This document shows positions 1-11,569 of a DNA stretch of 64,000 bases, one piece after another. The DNA lies in the NCBI GenBank assembly GCA_965153455.1, contig OZ234496.1, forward strand, positions 17,662,304 to 17,726,303, in the 5' to 3' direction. Position 1 is the stretch's first letter. Each line of letters starts with the position of its first letter. The translations under genes were made by a program, and so were the position numbers. The notes below the pieces were generated by a model that worked only from the letters and a program-made list of their open reading frames with translations, ran no database searches and was not told the DNA's origin. Source of the stretch: Sphagnum compactum (taxonomy: Eukaryota > Bryophyta > Sphagnopsida > Sphagnales).

Positions 1-498
1 ATCCTAAGAAAACAAAATACCACTCCTATATGAGAATTTGGGTGAAAAAGAAGAATCCACAATGAGAGGATGTGCAGACAAACTTGGAAGCTATTTTAAA
101 CCCTAAAAGTTTCAGTGAAATTGAAAACAAGAGTGTTGAGAGAGGACCACTCCAGCCGAAAAGGCTCGCCCTGCTCCTGTGAGAATTATGACATAAGGTT
201 AATTATTTTAAAAATAATTTAACCTATAGTTAAAAATATATATCAATACTTTGGTTTAGGATTAAAATATTTTTAATGTTTAAGCCTAAGGTTGGAATTC
301 TTTTAATAGTTAAGCTTAAGGTTAGAAGGTTTTTAATATTTTGGCTTAAGTTTAAAATCTTTTTAGGCCTAAAGATAAATCTATTTGGGCCTAAAGGTTA
401 AAATCTATTTAGGCCTAACGATTGAAATCCTTGGGTGGTCGTCCTTTCCATCCATCCGTCCCGTCATCCATCCATCCAAGTTCCTCATCCCAGAAGAA
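1..498. repeat. AT-rich non-coding stretch with degenerate ~30-bp repeats
   Basis: No gene is supported here. From about 190 to 430 a loose unit built on 'taggcctaaggtt...ttttaat' recurs with drift, giving a degenerate minisatellite. Related wording in the opposite orientation ('aggccaaagtg...ttctaatcct') is seen near 12700-12840. From about 430 to 498 a C/T-rich 'catccatcc' tract is shared with 2120-2180 and 15500-15560. Confidence 0.5.
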
Positions 499-1662
499 GA
501 AGATGATGGAAGAGGACGACGACGACGAATGGCGGCAGCAGCAGTTTATCCAAATGTTTATGTGATTCAATCTTGTAATTTATGAAAAACTCCTGTAGTC
601 TTGCAATTTGCCAAAAGCTACAAACTAATTTTAAAAAACAAAAAATTGCTGAAAAAAAAATGAGAAACGAGAGAAGAAATCTTTTGAAAACAACACAAGA
701 AATTTCAAATTAAAAAAGAAGAAAACAAGTTATTAATAAATAAATAAAATGAAACAAAGTTGTAACAAAAAAGAAAAAAACCGAACAAATATATATTTTT
801 CAAAGGGAAAAAACTAGAAAAAAAATAAAAACAAAAAACACTTTAACAATTAGAAACTTTTTAAAAACACTTTAAAATATAAACAAAATGAAAACATATA
901 AAATAAATATATTTAAACATGAAACAAAAAAGGGAAATACAGTAAAAAAATCTTTTAAAAAAATTAAAAAATAGATGACAAAAAATAAGAAACAAAATAG
1001 TGAGCAAAAGAAAGAGAAAAAAAACCACTTGAAAAAAAAATGAGGTTTGTCTTCTTTTTCCAAACGTCAAACCTGCATCTAATCAAACAAAAATACAAAA
1101 GTTTTTAAAAATTATTTTCATTACAAAACATATTAGAAAAACTAGAATTTTTTGAAAAAGAAAATAGAAAAAATAATAAATAAATAAATAAATGCATAAA
1201 AATAGAAAAAAATGAAGATAGACAAAATAAAAATAGAAAAAATTAAAGTAGGAAACAAACATAAACAAAAAAAAAGTAAAAATGCAAAAACTATAAAAAA
1301 GGAATGGAAACAAATGAAACAAGGAAATGGAAATACAGTAAAATAATTTTAAAAGAAAAAAAATTACAAAAATGAAGAAACCAAACAAGAGTAAAAAATA
1401 AGAAAAAAAAAACTTATAATTATGAAGAAAAACCTGCTTGAAAAAGAATGAGGTGTGTCTTTTTTCTCCAAACTTCAAATTTGCATCCAAATAAACAAAA
1501 ATATAAAAGTGAAAAAGAAACACTTTATTTTTATTATATAAAATAATAATAAAAACAAAAAACACATTAGAAAAAAAAGTATAAAAGTTCCTAGAAAAAA
1601 CTAAAACATGAACCAAGTTTAAAGAAACCGAGGGACTTCATAGTGCCCGAAGTCGTGGGTAT
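499..1662. repeat. A-rich dispersed repeat, copy 1
   Basis: This block is very A-rich on the plus strand and matches 13937-15049 over most of its length, starting at 'gatgatggaagaggacgac'. Part of it (about 1090-1660) recurs at 2290-2890. The long Phe/Leu-rich reading frames on the minus strand are a by-product of the A-rich composition and are not genes. The right copy lacks roughly 75 bp that the left copy has near 1500-1570. Confidence 0.7.
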
Positions 1663-2067
1663 CCACTACATATTAGGTGTATGTCCGTCCGGTCGTCCTC
1701 CTTGGGGGTAAGGGGGTTAGGGTTAGGACGCTCATGAACGTGTTTCAAAAGAAGAAAGCTTGGAATTTGCCCAAATCCTCCACAAATCTCAGCGATTTCA
1801 AAACCTGTTTTTTTTCTCCTCAAAATGTGGCGATTTCAAAACTCTTTTTTTTCCCCTCCTGGAGATGTGGCGATTTAGTTTTTATTTTGGAAATTTTTCA
1901 AAATGCTCACCATGTATGTTTTCATAGGGGATTTTTCAACGGATTTTCGTCACAAAAATAAATAAAATAAAAATAAAATTAGTTGCTTTGCACCTTTGTG
2001 TGTGTCTCTCTTGGTTTAAAGAAACTGGGGGACTTCACAGTGTCCGAAGGTCACGGGTACCCACTAG
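1663..2067 (+). mobile_element. Short non-autonomous Helitron (family B)
   Basis: The 3' end is Helitron-like: an imperfect hairpin GTGTCCGAAGGTCAC, then CGGGTACCCA, then CTAG at 2064-2067 followed by T. The body (about 1700-2060) is the same ~380-bp sequence found downstream of the Helitron helicase at 6737-7085 in the other orientation. Only ~40 bp at the left is unrelated to that tail. The 5' edge is approximate because it abuts another degenerate 3' end (1618-1662). Confidence 0.7.
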
Positions 2068-2896
2068 TTTAATATATATAATATCCTTGGTTTTGTCCTC
2101 TTGCGGTGGTGTCTGGTCGTCCTTTCCATGCATCCGTCCCGTCGTCCATCCTGTCATCCATCCATCCAAGTTCCTCATCCCCGAAGAAGAAGACGATGGA
2201 ACGGGAGGAGGATGACGATTCATGGCGGCGGCAGCAGTTTATCCACATGTTTATGTGTTCAGCGGAGGTTTTTCTTCTTTTTCCAAATTTCAAACCTGCA
2301 TCTAATCAAACAAAAATACAAAACTTTTTAAAAATTATTTTCATTATGAAACATATTAGAAAAAATAGATTTTTTTGAAACAAAAAATAGAAAATAAATA
2401 AATAAATAAATAAATTCATAAAAATAGAAAAAAATGAAGGTAGACAAAATAAGAATTGAAAAAATAAAAACATGAAACAAACATAAACAAAAAAAAAAAA
2501 CGCAAAAAAATCATTAAAAAGGAATGGAAACAAATGAAACAAGGAAAGGGAAATACAATAAAATAATTTTAAAAGAAAAAAATTTACAAAAATGAAGAAA
2601 CCAAATAAAGAATAAAAAATAAGAAAAAATAAAACTTACTATAATGAAGAAAAACCTTACTTGAAAAAGAATGAGATGTGTCTTCTTTCTCCAAACTTCA
2701 AACTTGCATCCAAATAAACAAAAATATAAAAGTGAAAAATAAACACTTTATTTTTATTATATAAAATAATAATAAAAACAAAAAACACATAAAAATAAAA
2801 AAATAAAAAAGATAAAAGTTTCTAGAAAAAACTAAAACATGAACCAAGTTTAAAGAAACCGGGGGACTTCAGAGTGCCCGAAGGTCACGGGTACCC
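2068..2896 (+). repeat. Nested Helitron-related segment plus A-rich repeat, third copy
   Basis: The segment starts directly after the CTAG at 2064-2067 with 'tttaatatatataatat...ggttttgtcctc', resembling the 5' end at 15451. It then repeats the catccatcc tract and the A-rich block (2290-2830 matches 1090-1600). It ends in another family B 3'-type end (2849-2896) whose terminal CTAG has decayed to 'cattat'. No coding region is supported. Confidence 0.55.
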
Positions 2897-3304
2897 ATTA
2901 TATATAATATTTTAGGTGTCTATCCGTCTGGTCGTCCTCCTTGGGGGTTAGGGTTAGCACGCCCTTCATAAACGCTTTTCAAAAGAAGAAAGCTTGGAAT
3001 CTGCCCAAATCCTCCACAAATTTCAGCGATTTCAAAACCTGTTTTTTTTCTCTTCAAAATGTGACGATTTCAAAACTTTTTTTTTCCCTCCTGGAAATGT
3101 GACGATTTAGTTTTTTTTTGGAAATTTTCCAAAATGTTTGCTTCACCATGTATGTTTTCATGGGGGACTTTTCAACGAATTTTCGTCACAAAAAATAAAT
3201 AAAATAAAAATAAAATTAGCTGCTTTGTGCTTTTGTGTGTGTCTCTCTTGGTTTAAAGAAACCGGGGGACTTCATAGTGTCCGAAGGTCACAGGTACCCA
3301 TTAG
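2897..3304 (+). mobile_element. Short non-autonomous Helitron (family B)
   Basis: About 408 bp. It opens with 'atataatattttagg', a Helitron-like AT-rich 5' end. It carries the shared ~380-bp family B tail and finishes with hairpin GTGTCCGAAGGTCAC, then AGGTACCC and ATTAG (CTAG with one change). The body is close to identical to the reverse complement of 6737-7085. Confidence 0.7.
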
Positions 3305-3964
3305 TCCTATATATTAATTTCACTACGTCTGTCTGTGACGGGGTCGACGTTCAAGCCGACCGGGCCCGGTGTGGGGGGTGGGGGAAGCAGAGGTTTGTTA
3401 CAGCTGGACCTGGCCCGGCACTCCCGGATTTCGACCTGACAGAAACGAGGTCCCGTCTCCCAGCACAGACATCGATCGCATCGTCACTAACACAGAGGTA
3501 AGAAAGGGGCACTTCACCACCACCTGGTCGGCCTGGGGGGTGGGGGAGGGAGAGGTCTATTACAGCTGGTTTGGCCCGGCACTCTTGGATTTCGACCTGA
3601 CAGAAACGAGGTCCCATCTCCCGGCACAGACATCGATCGCGTCGTCACTAACACAGAGGTAAGAAAGGGGCACTGCAATTTTTAGCCCGTGAGAAGAGCT
3701 CTCTAAGGTAACACAGAAACAGACAGATGTTTGCTGTGGTATGATGCTACAGGGAGAGGGAGCAAAACCTTCTGTTGGAATCTGCTGAATTGATCAGACT
3801 ACGGGATGAGTATAAAAGAAGATTGAAGAAATTCAGAAAGAACATTAAAATAATAATAAATAATATTAAAAAAAATAGCTGCTTTGCGCCTTTGTGTGTG
3901 TCTCTCTTGGTTTAAAGAAACCGGGGGACTTCACAGTGTCCGAAGGTCACGGGTACCCACTTGA
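3305..3964 (+). mobile_element. Candidate Helitron with distinct body, family B 3' end
   Basis: The segment begins TCCTATATATTAATTTC directly after the previous element's ATTAG, as expected for an element inserted at the 3' border. It ends with the family B tail (3885-3964, hairpin then gggtacccacttg). The body is GC-rich and includes a two-copy tandem repeat at 3350-3672. No reading frame with recognisable coding content was found. The terminal CTAG has decayed to CTTG, so the exact end is uncertain. Confidence 0.5.
3350..3672. repeat. 161-bp tandem duplication (2 copies)
   Basis: Two adjacent GC-rich copies share 'ggtgggggaagcagaggt', 'acagaaacgaggtccc' and 'acacaGAGGTAAGAAAGGGG'. The offset is 161 bp (cagaaacgag at 3440 and at 3601). 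They lie inside the candidate Helitron 3305-3964. Open frames on both strands exist only because of GC-rich composition. Confidence 0.8.
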
Positions 3965-4410
3965 ATGACCCTAATAATTCTTGTTGTCCTTTCACATTAG
4001 TTGCTAACCCAATGGAATGCATGTGAAGACTGTTGCACAGAAGAGGATTAAATTAACCCGCCTGATTATAAAATCATAGTAGATGAACCTTTATGCAAAT
4101 TTGAGCCATTATGCATCTAGGTCCAATATGCATGGTATTCTTATTGTTTCAAAGGACATGGAACCAAAGTTTTAGACATACTATGGTTGACCATAAAAAC
4201 ATGATGGTATGTGAGATGCACTTACATTTGGCAAGTGGATGATGAATACTCTTCTTGTTGCATTGAGCCATCAAGCCCTCTAAACGTATGTGATGTTGGC
4301 AATAGCGGAACAAATGAACCAACCTTGATAGAAATTTGGAGCAAGCTCCTTGATGCAAATCTAAGCCAAGGGAGAAATAATTTGTTGGCTTCCTTCCATT
4401 TATGCTAGAC
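3965..4410. other. No gene seen
   Basis: Single-copy-looking sequence between the Helitron cluster and the 498-bp array. It contains short open frames on both strands without recognisable motifs. The phrase 'caaatctgagccaag', characteristic of the array, appears here in variant form (about 4357-4372), so part of it may be a decayed outer unit. Confidence 0.4.
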
Positions 4411-6395
4411 CGGTGAAGAACTTCTGGTTTTTGAAGAAAGGATGCAAGGGATCATCTAGATGCAAATCTGAGCCAAGGTTGAACTGGTCCATGGGATTCC
4501 TGCATTTAGGGTAGACCCATGAACAACTTGGAAGGTGGTTATGAAGAGAGGTTGAGAAAAAGGACGCAACTGGTCCTTCTAGGATGGTGCACGCCGTGTG
4601 GCAGCAAAGACAATTGAGGCTGGTTAAAGTTTTCCGTGGTACCTACTCAGAACTTTACTCTGGAATATATTATTGCAAGTGGATACTTTGCCGAATTTCT
4701 CTCTAGTTGTTGTCTTCATCACGCTGTTCAAGATTGGAAGTCTTTAATAAAGTTATGCGTGCGTCCTGGACACTGAACTTCATCTGATCATTGAAATATT
4801 TGGCGTTTAGAAAATGGAGGCAAGTGGGCCATCATTGATGGACTGGCGCCCACCATGGTGTGTGTGGGCAGAGAAAATTGAGGCCAGTTAGAGTTTCCCA
4901 GAAGAACCCGGTGAAGAACTTCTGGTTTTTGAAGAAAGGATGCAAGGGATCATCTAGATACAAATCTGAGCCAAGGGTGAACTGGTCCATGGGATTCCTG
5001 CATTTAGGGTAGACCCATGAACAACTTGGAAGGTGGTTATGAAGAGAGGTTGAGAAAAAGGATGCAACTGGTCCTTCTAGGATGGTGCACGCCGTGTGGC
5101 AGCAAAGACAATTGAGGCTGGTTAAAGTTTTCCGTCGTACCTACTCAGAACTTTACTCTGGAATATATTATTGCAAGTGGATACTTTGCCGAATTTCTCT
5201 CTAGTTGTTGTCTTCATCAGGCTGTTCAAGATTGGAAGTCTTTCATAAAGTTATGCGTGCGTCCTGGACACTGAACTTCCTCTGATCATTGAAATATTTG
5301 GCGTTTAGAAAATGGAGGCAAGTGGGCCATCATTGATGGACTGGCGCCCACCATGGTGTGTGTGGGCAGAGAAAATTGAGGCCAGTTAGAGTTTCCCAGA
5401 AGAACCCGGTGAAGAACTTCTGGTTTTTGAAGAAAGGATGCAAGGGATCATCTCGATACAAATCTGAGCCAAGGGTGAACTGGTCCATGGGATTCCTGCA
5501 TTTAGGGTAGACCCATGAACAACTTGGAAGGTGGTTATGAAGAGAGGTTGAGAAAAAGGATGCAACTGGTCCTTCTAGGATGGTGCATGCCGTGTGGCAG
5601 CAAAGACAATTGAGGCTGGTTAAAGTTTTCAGTGGTACCTACTCAGAACTTTACTCTGGAATATATTATTGCAAGTGGATACTTTGCCGAATTTCTCTCT
5701 AGTTGTTGTCTTCATCACGCTGTTCAAGATTGGAAGTCTTTAATAAAGTTATGCGTGCGTCCTGGACACTGAACTTCCTCTGATCATTGAAATATTTGGC
5801 GTTTAGAAAATGGAGGCAAGTGGGCCATCATTGATGGACTGGCGCCCACCATGGTGTGTGTGGGCAGAGAAAATTGAGGCCAGTTGAGTTTCCCAGAAGA
5901 ACCCGGTGAAGAACTTCTGGTTTTTGAAGAAAGGATGCAAGGGATCAGCTAGATACAAATCTGAGCCAAGGGTGAACTGGTCCATGGGATTCCTGCATTT
6001 AGGGTAGACCCATGAACAACTTGGAAGGTGGTTATGAAGAGAGGTTGAGAAAAAGGATGTAACTGGTCCTTCTAGGATGGTGCACACCGTGTGGCAGCAA
6101 AGACAATTGAGGCTGGTTAAAGTTTTCCGTGGTACCTACTCAGAACTTTACTCTGGAATATATTATTGCAAGTGGATACTTTGCCGAATTTCTCTCTAAT
6201 TGTTGTCTTCATCACGCTGTTCAAGATTGGAAGTCTTTAATAAAGTTATGCGTGCGTCCTGGACACTGAACTTCATCTGATCATTGAAATATTTGGCGTT
6301 TAGAAAATGGAGGCAAGTGGGCCATCATTGATGGACTGGCGCCCACCATGGTGTGTGTGGGCAGAGAAAATTGAGGCCAGTTAGAGTTTCCCAGA
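4411..6395. repeat. 498-bp tandem repeat, four units
   Basis: Units start at 'cggtgaagaacttctgg' at 4411, 4909, 5407 and 5904, giving spacings of 498, 498 and 497 bp. The copies differ by only scattered single bases, so the array is recent or homogenised. The unit contains 'atggactggcgcccaccatg' and an 'ataaagttatgcgtgcgtcc' stretch but no frame shared and conserved as protein. It is satellite-like; no centromeric role can be inferred from sequence alone. Confidence 0.93.
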
Positions 6396-6736
6396 GTACT
6401 TTGTCTGAACTTTCCTCTTACATAAATTATATCGATTTGTCCAACTTTTTCTCCCTTGATTACACCTACTGGGAAACATTGTTCATAATTATTTTCCCAT
6501 AAAAGTCATGGCACGTGCAAACCTCAAACTTTCGCATGGTAGGTGCTAGGCCTAGACTTGAAATTTTTGTTGGACTCGCCTACCAAGGCAAGGATATTGT
6601 GTTTAGATTCATTATAGAGTATAGCAGCTTGAGGGATTTTGGCCCTATCTAATAGGTCTATTTTTCTATGAAGATTTTTGAAAGATGATATTTTGGCTTG
6701 TGTTCAAACTTGAGATTAGTTATAGAGTTATAATAA
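6396..6736. other. No gene seen (flank of Helitron 3' end)
   Basis: AT-rich sequence between the tandem array and the 3' boundary of the minus-strand Helitron. No motif or coding signal is recognised. Confidence 0.4.
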
Positions 6737-7156
6737 CCTTCGGACACTATGAAGTCCCCCGGTTTCTTTAAACCAAGAGACACACACACAAAGGCGCAAA
6801 GCAGCTAATTTTATTTTTATTTTATTTATTTTTTGTGACGAAAATCCGTTGAAAAGTCCCCCATGAAAACTTACATGGTGAAGCAAGCATTTTGGAAAAA
6901 ATTTAAAAAAAAACTAAATCGCCACATTTTCAGGAGGGGAAAAAAAAGAGTTTTGAAATCGTCACATTTTGAGGAGAAAAAAAATAGGTTTTGAAATCGC
7001 TGAGATTTGTGGAGGATTTGGGCAGATTCCAAGCTTTCTTCTTTCGAAAAGCGTTTATGAAGGGCGTGCTAACCCTAACCCCCAAGTTTTTATTTCAAAC
7101 AGCTGCACATCATGAATGTAGCTTTTCGCGGAGCCATTTAGGAGATGCATGCAGCC

Positions 7157-9487
7157 TCAAAGGAGGGCTTCTTCGTACACAACATTGCGCATAAGGCCAA
7201 TCCGGCCATGCATAGTGTCTGGCAGTTGAACTTTGATGTTCGCTGGCGCCTTGGCGCGTGAAAAGGCAACATAGAGTTGCCCATGCGAAAAAACGTCATC
7301 TGCGAGATGAAGGCCAACATGAGAGAGGGTCTGCCCTTGAGACTTGTTAATAGTCATCGCATAGGCTAGCCGCAAAGGAAATTGCTTCCTTGCAAATGTA
7401 AATGGCAAACCGTTGTTATCGGAAATGAACTTAATGCGCGGGATAAAGGCCACATTACCAGCCCCTTTGCCTGTGATGATCTCAGCTTCAACGACTCGCA
7501 TCGTGAAGCATCGAATAATCATGCGCGTCCCATTGCATAGCCCAGTCGATGGGTCGAGATTGCGCAATAGCATCACTGGTGCGCCAATCTTGAACGACAA
7601 CTTGTGTGAAGGCATGCCACTGACTTCCAAAGTGTTGAAGAACTCGGAAGGGTATGTGTTCGCCATTTCCATGTCCTCTGCAAAATCCGCACTGAGGAAG
7701 TCAACTTGCGCGCTTGGAAGGTAGCTTAAAACCATCACGTTTATTAGCAAAACCTCCTTGTTGTGAGGAGCCAAAATCGGGCGTTCACGCAAATACTCGT
7801 TTGTGACCTGACCCTCGTGTAGTTGAGGGTAGATGGCCATAACCATGGCTCGTGTGTTCGCAGGAGGGAGTTTCATCTTGTTTGGACATTTGATGTAGTC
7901 CTCATCGATGGTTTCTAGCTCGTTGTTGCCAAGACAAAGAAGCCAGTCTGCAAAAGTGCGATTCCCAAGATCGAGGTGAACAGCAACGGCATCACCGGCC
8001 CGCATATTTTCCGAAAGACGGAATACCTCAACAGATTCCCATAGGAAGGAGTTCTTGATAGATGCAGAGACAATGTCTGCATGGGATCCTCGGGGGATGA
8101 CCGGAAGGACCTGGCGAAAGTCCCTTGACATGACGAAAACAATGCCGCCAAAGGGCTCATTCCTGTCTGTAAGGTCACGCAAAGTTCGATCCATCGCTTC
8201 AAAAGCGAGCTTATTAGTCATAGGAGCTTCATCCCAAAGGATGAGTTTCGTTTGACGGATTAGCGCCGCTAAATCATCCTGCTTACGGATACAGCATAAG
8301 GACGTACGGTCGAGTGCGATCGGGATCTTCAGGTACGAATGGGCCGTTCGTTCTCCTGAGAGCAGGACTGCAGCAATGCCTGAAGAGGCGACAACAAGTG
8401 CAATATCGCCACGCGAACGCACAACATTCAAAATCAAGTTTTCGGTGTAGGTTTTACATGTTCCACCGGGGCCATCGATAAAGATGGCTTTAGCGTGATG
8501 GGCAGCATATGCATTGATTACGCCATCATAGGCTGCACGCTGCCCATCATTGAGGCTCTCAATGGCCATAGCCACCTCGGCTTGCAAGACCTCGACATTG
8601 TAGTCACGCTCCACCTCAAGCAGGCGATTGCTCTCTAATCGATCAAAGGCAACAGAGGGGGCAAGAAGGCCAAATTCCTCGAGAGTTTTGTTAAATTTGG
8701 CAAGCGCATCCTGTAAGGAATGCAGTGCCCAACTCTCAATTTGCTCAATGGATGGTTCCACTATATCGCGACGTTGCAATGCTACCTTACAATCATCGCA
8801 AATGTGCTCCTTATACTTGTCCCAGAGCATGCGCAGCTCACCTGGAACGCCAAAGGCCAAGATGGTCACAAACAAAGACCGCAATTGTGCACCTGTTTGC
8901 ATGCCAACTGCTTCTTCTAAGCAAGCATTCCACTCGTCATCCGAGTCATACAAACCAAGTGCAATGCACACTGATTTGAATGTGTCATGGACAACACCGT
9001 TAATTGTGCGAAGAACTTCAAAAGAAACAGCACCTTTGACCTTCGTTAACAATGTACGCAAGAAATAACGTTTGCCAGTGGAAGGACTGACAAAATAAAG
9101 GCGCCCGACACAGCACCCTCTCTGTCGGATGGTCCATTTTTTCGTCCCATTGGTCCATGTAAACACAGAGGGAAAATCCATGTACGTGACTTTTCTGGCC
9201 AAGGGGTAATCAATATTGGCTTGGAAGTATTCGGTGAGCGTTGTTTTCTGGTTTTGCTCGCTATTAATAGTTTCAAAAATACTGGCATTATCATTGTACA
9301 CGACCTTATGCATTCCAGGCTCGTGCATGGCAAGGCGTGTGATAGACGGTGTCCCTTCATGCATTCTGAAAGAGAAAAGACGCCACGATGCTTCGGAAGC
9401 AGAGACATAACGTCCTTCAAGGTACGCTTTAATTTCATCGTGGTTTTGCCCCTCACCATTAGCAACAACCACTTGCGCACTGTTCTC
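7157..9487 (-). pseudogene. Helitron helicase (PIF1-like) half of broken Rep-helicase
   Basis: About 776 codons in the same frame as the upstream Rep half, ending at a TGA. It encodes the SF1B PIF1-type helicase of Helitrons, which unwinds donor DNA during rolling-circle transposition. Visible motifs: Walker A-like GPGGTCKT near residue 334 of the half (family norm GPGGTGKT), LILWDEAPM (Walker B), DFRQVLPVI, YAMTINKSQGQTL and GQLYVAFSRA close to the C-terminus. Two departures from the family are the Cys in Walker A and 'SRDFRQ' where 'GGDFRQ' is usual. The half is otherwise a full open frame. An in-frame TAG at 9488-9490 separates it from the Rep domain. With the Walker A change it is probably inactive even if read through. 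Confidence 0.93.
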
Positions 9488-11566
9488 CTAGCCATGCCTA
9501 TTCGCCCGCCTTTCGACAACAGCAGTAGCACGGTCAGGTCCCTTGTACACATACTTGTACAGGTACTTGACGGTAGATATGGACGAACATATCTCCACGT
9601 TGATGTGCGCATGGTACTTGGTTGCCAGGTGAAGATTATACGGGACAATCCACCGGTTATCCACCACGCGTTGCGTCTTTGGATCTACAAAAATGTGGGT
9701 TTGACGGTGCCGGTACTTAGGGTACCCGTCAACATCACAGCGCGTTTCTTCACTAAAGGAACGCGAGTACCTTTTCTTACACTTTCCTTCTTCCATGCAT
9801 TGTGCGTTGAAAAAATCTGGACCACATGGCCCATGCACCATGCATGAAGTGATCGTCTCGTACGCCTCAGGATGGCGTATCGAATCCGAAATCTCGGCCG
9901 ATACCATCGAATCGAAATCCTCGGTTGTGCGCAATTTTGACGCTTCATCTAAAATGAGCAAAATGTGTGCGTGGGGCAAGCCTCTCTTTTGAAACTCGAT
10001 GACCCAAATTTTAGCAATCACATTGCCAAGAACACCGTCTTTGATGTCCGTCAAAAGGGCGTCAAGTTTCAAATTGAAAACGCGAGTTACTAACTCTGGG
10101 CGATCCTTGGCAGTCTGCCCCAGGAGAAGCGCATCTGTAATCTCTTTCCATTTAGGATTACAGGTAAATGTGACAAAAAGGTCCGGCTTACCAAATTTGC
10201 GGACCCTGGCCATGGCATCCTGGTACAGTTGGCCCATGGCGCGCTCACTAGCTTGGAATGACGACAGGAGAATCATCTTCTGCCCAACGTCGTTCCCAAG
10301 AACGTCGCCAGCATTCAATGCATCTTGAAGACCATTGTACAGGTCGCAATGCAACTGTCGTTGGTTCTCGTGAATAAACTTCAAGCGGTTCTGTTCAGTA
10401 CATGCATACGCGTCAACAATGAATTGTTGCAAAAGCCTTCCGGCTCGTAGAATCCATTCCTCGTTGACGCGATGCTGTAGCATGTATGCATAAAATTGAA
10501 GCATGGTGACGCGCGCAGAACCTCGTTTACCACCTACTGTATTCTCGTCATCCTGGATGAACACAGAGCCATCCCATTGAAATCCATTCAATGGGATGCC
10601 GTCATGCCATCCGTTGCGTCCATCTGGGAAGAGAAGGACGTAGTGTAGTGGCGCGTATGCACTGTGCAGGGGAGAGACGCGCTGAAAATAGCCATTAGTC
10701 GAACGCACAACAATGTCGCACACGTCTACTTCATCAACATCGCCCCCAACCATCAATGCGCCAACTTCGTCAATAGTTGGCGCATTATAACGTCGCAAAT
10801 TAGTGCGGCGATCGTTCACCAAACGAATACTTAGCTCAATAGCCCCGCCTTGGAGCCGTTCCACGCCCGTTTGGTAGATGATGGCATAGGGGTTGCATGC
10901 ATGTAACATCGTTTGCAACGACTGCATGGTGTCCCTATTCAGGCCACCAAAATTGCCCATTCGGCCATCAAGCTCGGCATGCGGATCGCTGATATATAGT
11001 TGGGCGAATTTTCGCGCCTCGCCAGGTTGAGGAAGTAGACTCCCCATCCTATGGTAAAGCTCACCGCGAAGACGGTAAGTATAATTGCCAGGTTGGGCAA
11101 CACTGGTATCCAGCTTGGCCCCCACAGACGTGAAGGCTAACACACTGTTGTAAGAGTGGATGTGCTGACGAAAGTCTTTCGCATCCGTTTCTTTACTTAT
11201 AAGGAGCCGCTTGAATGGCTCTAGTGGGGGTGCCAATGGGGGCAGCGTCACTTTACCTTGCGCGCAACACAGTGTAAATTGCGGATTGGCGCATGAACTT
11301 GATGCGGCACGCTCTTCCAAAAAGTGTAGGGCGCCGCACTTGCCACACACGGTGGTCATTTCACCTAAAGTGTGGCGAATACCACGATGGCTGCCATCAA
11401 ATTCATGGCGCGCCAAAGGTATCATTTGATTCCCACCTTGGTTTGCGCGATCCAGTTCACGCTGGGCACTGCGTGCTTGACGGTCAACGTTTCGAATTTC
11501 TTGGCGACGCTCTTCCAACAATTGCTCACGCTGGCCCTGGTGAGCCTGAGGATCCGCGTTATGCAT
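9488..11566 (-). pseudogene. Helitron Rep (HUH endonuclease) half of broken Rep-helicase
   Basis: 692 codons from an internal ATG at 11566 to TAG at 9488-9490. This is the Helitron helicase-like N domain plus HUH nuclease, which nicks DNA and joins ends during transposition. Motifs in order: a Cys pair CGKC near residue 74, FVTFTCNPKW near 464 (motif 1), the metal-binding EFQKRGLPHAH near 524-534 (HUH motif), and YLYKYVYKG near 668 with the two catalytic-type tyrosines. All core Rep residues appear present. The ATG at 11566 is probably not the original start, because the same frame continues upstream past a TAG at 11570-11572 into an Arg/Ala/Asp repeat region. Confidence 0.93.
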
Positions 11567-11569
11567 TTC

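Noticed and set aside
1083-1616. 177-residue Phe/Leu/Ile-rich frame on the minus strand
   Set aside because: It is a poly-A/T composition artefact; the same DNA is a dispersed repeat, and no start, domain or conserved frame supports it.
5803-6087. 94-residue minus-strand frame in the 498-bp array
   Set aside because: The frame is not maintained in the other units and crosses a unit boundary.
4411-6395. CRISPR-like array
   Set aside because: The units are ~498 bp head-to-tail without spacers, in a eukaryotic genome.
7067-7085. Telomere-like 'aaccctaacccccaag' tract
   Set aside because: It is a single occurrence that belongs to the shared Helitron tail ('gggggttagggttag'), not a telomeric array.
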